Source of the DNA: Acidobacteriota bacterium
Lineage (GTDB): Bacteria; Acidobacteriota; Terriglobia; Terriglobales; Acidobacteriaceae
Assembly: GCA_021799945.1 (NCBI GenBank)
Contig: JAJYZK010000109.1
Coordinates: 1-8,811, forward strand
Length of the DNA: 8,811 nt
Direction: 5' to 3'
The translations under genes and the position numbers were made by a program. The notes beneath the pieces were generated by a model, which was not told the DNA's origin, did no database searches, and was given only the letters and a program-made list of their open reading frames with translations. Below, piece by piece: positions 7,929 through 8,811 of the stretch; position 1 is the first letter of the stretch, and each line of letters opens with the position of its first letter.

Positions 7929-7961
7929 CCCGAAGTTTTCGCGAGCCGCGAAGGTACCCAA

Positions 7962-7991
7962 ATGCTAACACCGGGGCAGGATCCGCCCCAA
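7962..7991 (-). promoter_or_regulatory. Candidate extended -10 promoter for the fusion-protein operon
   Basis: Read on the minus strand, TGT immediately precedes TAGCAT (7967-7962), an extended -10 pattern matching four of six -10 positions. TTGGGG lies 18 nt upstream (7991-7986), a weak -35 match. A start of transcription near 7955 would leave a leader of about 25-30 nt to the ATG at 7928 and would exclude the TTG at 7961 as a start codon. Sequence match only. Confidence 0.3.
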
Positions 7992-8129
7992 ATATCCGCA
8001 TATCCGCGCGGCAGCGCGTCATCCGAACCGATATCGCGCCCCGATTTCGTCAGGAACGCCCGCGTCGCAACACCATGCGGCCGGCAACCAAGCCGTTCCA
8101 ACTATCGGTGGAGGCGACCATCCATTTTT

Positions 8130-8159
8130 CGATTGACAGTAATTGGGCGATTGTCGTAA
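8130..8159 (+). repeat. Imperfect direct repeat overlapping the receptor promoter
   Basis: CGATTGACAGTAA (8130-8142) and CGATTGTCGTAA (8148-8159) differ by one substitution and one base of length, and start 18 nt apart. One copy covers the -35 box and the other abuts the -10 box. This could be a tandem operator for a regulator, or chance in a short AT-richer stretch. Confidence 0.35.
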
Positions 8160-8162
8160 ATT
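8133..8162 (+). promoter_or_regulatory. Candidate promoter of the TonB-dependent receptor gene
   Basis: A perfect -35 hexamer TTGACA (8133-8138) is followed after 18 nt by TAAATT (8157-8162), four of six matches to the -10 consensus. Predicted transcription begins near 8169, leaving a leader of about 128 nt before the ATG at 8297, long enough for post-transcriptional control. No known riboswitch was recognised in the leader. Confidence 0.45.
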
Positions 8163-8296
8163 CCCCCCGCAATGCAACACAGGGTAACACCCGCAGTGAA
8201 CCCGACCCCATGGAACCGGTCGCGAGACGGAGCCGGCCCCGCCCAGGCTGCCGCCCGACCGAAGTCCCTGTTGCCGATGAAAGGATGGCTTACATT

Positions 8297-8811
8297 ATGG
8301 AGTTCAGAGGCGCGTTCTCGAGGACCCTTCGGTATCTCGGCTGCATCACCCTTTCGATTTTCAGTTTTCTTCTAATTCAGAATCGCCAGGCGCTGGCCCA
8401 GATCGATGAAGGATCGATCACGGGAACGGTCACCGACCAGACCGGGGCGGTGATTCCGAACGCCCAGGTAACCCTCCTGAACACGGACGTGAACCTGTCG
8501 CTGACCACAGTGACCGACGCCGCCGGCGGGTACACTTTCTCTCCGGTAAGAATCGGTCACTATACGGTTTCGGCGACGGCCCCGGGTTTCGCGACCACGA
8601 CGCAGACCTCGCTGATCGTGACGGTGATGAAGAACCTGGAGGCCAATATCACCCTGAAGCCGGGCGCCGCGACGCAGACGGTCGAGGTCAACACCGCGCC
8701 TCCGGCCCTGCAGACGCAGGATGCGGCGGTGGAGCAGACGGTGACCGGAGCGAGCGTGAATAACCTGCCGCTGAACGGTCGCAACTTCACCTTTCTGGCG
8801 CAGTTAGGGGC
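8297..8811 (+). CDS. Oar-like TonB-dependent receptor, N-terminal part (3' end beyond window)
   Basis: The frame is open from the ATG at 8297 to the right edge (171 codons), with no stop. Residues 1-34 form a Sec-type signal: basic n-region, hydrophobic core at about 13-27, cleavage after ALA at 32-34. Residues 38-122 are a carboxypeptidase-regulatory-like domain: GSITGTVTDQTGAVIPNAQV, then T-D-A-A-G-G-Y-T-F and Y-T-V-S-A-x-A-P-G-F. A linker then leads to the plug-domain start L-P-L-N-G-R-N-F at 157-164. This arrangement is typical of the very large (about 1000-1200 residue) outer-membrane receptors expanded in Acidobacteria, thought to import oligosaccharides or other bulky substrates. In-frame ATGs at 8285 and 8210 are possible starts. 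I chose 8297 because GAAAGG at 8279-8284 lies upstream, although 12 nt away is rather far, and because it gives the cleanest signal peptide. It is divergent from the ASPIC/redoxin/TPR operon. Confidence 0.88.
   Translation, partial: MEFRGAFSRTLRYLGCITLSIFSFLLIQNRQALAQIDEGSITGTVTDQTGAVIPNAQVTLLNTDVNLSLTTVTDAAGGYTFSPVRIGHYTVSATAPGFATTTQTSLIVTVMKNLEANITLKPGAATQTVEVNTAPPALQTQDAAVEQTVTGASVNNLPLNGRNFTFLAQLG

Larger units (their letters stand above)
7929..8296. other. Divergent intergenic region
   Basis: These 368 bases separate the minus-strand ASPIC/redoxin/TPR operon from the plus-strand receptor gene. They contain a candidate promoter for each direction and an imperfect direct repeat around the plus-strand promoter. 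Short open frames here show no recognisable protein features. No tRNA, riboswitch fold or rho-independent terminator was recognised. Confidence 0.6.

Noticed and set aside
7929..7961. TTG start at 7961 for the fusion protein
   Set aside because: It has a rarer start codon and no ribosome site, and the candidate -10 box directly abuts it. The ATG at 7928 gives a good Tat signal. The longer form remains possible.
8172..8375. Small plus-strand open frame before and over the receptor start
   Set aside because: It has no domain or signal and ends inside the receptor gene in another frame. An upstream regulatory frame cannot be excluded, but nothing supports it.

Overview
This GC-rich window looks like chromosomal DNA of an acidobacterium, possibly of the Solibacter/Bryobacter type. 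Three things suggest this. There are multi-domain FG-GAP/ASPIC (CRTAC1-type) export proteins. There is the start of an Oar-like TonB-dependent receptor with a carboxypeptidase-regulatory-like N-terminus and the LPLNGRNF plug motif. There is also a dispersed repeat of the kind that gives spurious 'HPERSEGS' peptides in acidobacterial and other soil genomes. The assignment rests on gene content only.

Layout, left to right. 1-1274 (minus) is the 5' part of a Tat-exported CRTAC1-like FG-GAP propeller that runs off the left edge. 1275-1440 is a short gap with a perfect TATAAT box only 11 nt from that gene's start codon, plus the dispersed repeat. 1441-4086 (minus) is an 881-residue exported protein built almost entirely of tetratricopeptide (TPR) repeats. 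4083-7928 (minus) is a 1281-residue Tat-exported fusion: FG-GAP propeller, UnbV/ASPIC domain, thioredoxin/redoxin-like domain, then seven TPRs. Its stop codon overlaps the TPR gene start in an ATGA, so the two genes are very probably one translationally coupled unit. 7929-8296 is a divergent regulatory region with candidate promoters in both directions. 8297-8811 (plus) is the N-terminus of the TonB-dependent receptor, which runs off the right edge.

All four genes carry export signals (two Tat, one Sec, one probable Sec), so the locus works outside the cytoplasm. A reasonable inference is a cell-envelope module: a surface or periplasmic calcium-binding propeller with an attached redoxin-like fold and TPR docking arms, a dedicated TPR scaffold, a second propeller, and a divergent outer-membrane receptor. 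Substrate and partners cannot be read from the sequence. The most distinctive detail is the thioredoxin-like active site, which reads A-P-L-C instead of C-x-x-C, so the domain lacks the usual nucleophilic cysteine.

The coding density is ordinary. No tRNA, rRNA, CRISPR array, transposase or phage gene was seen. Very long open frames on the plus strand opposite the minus-strand genes are antisense shadows of high-GC repetitive coding sequence.
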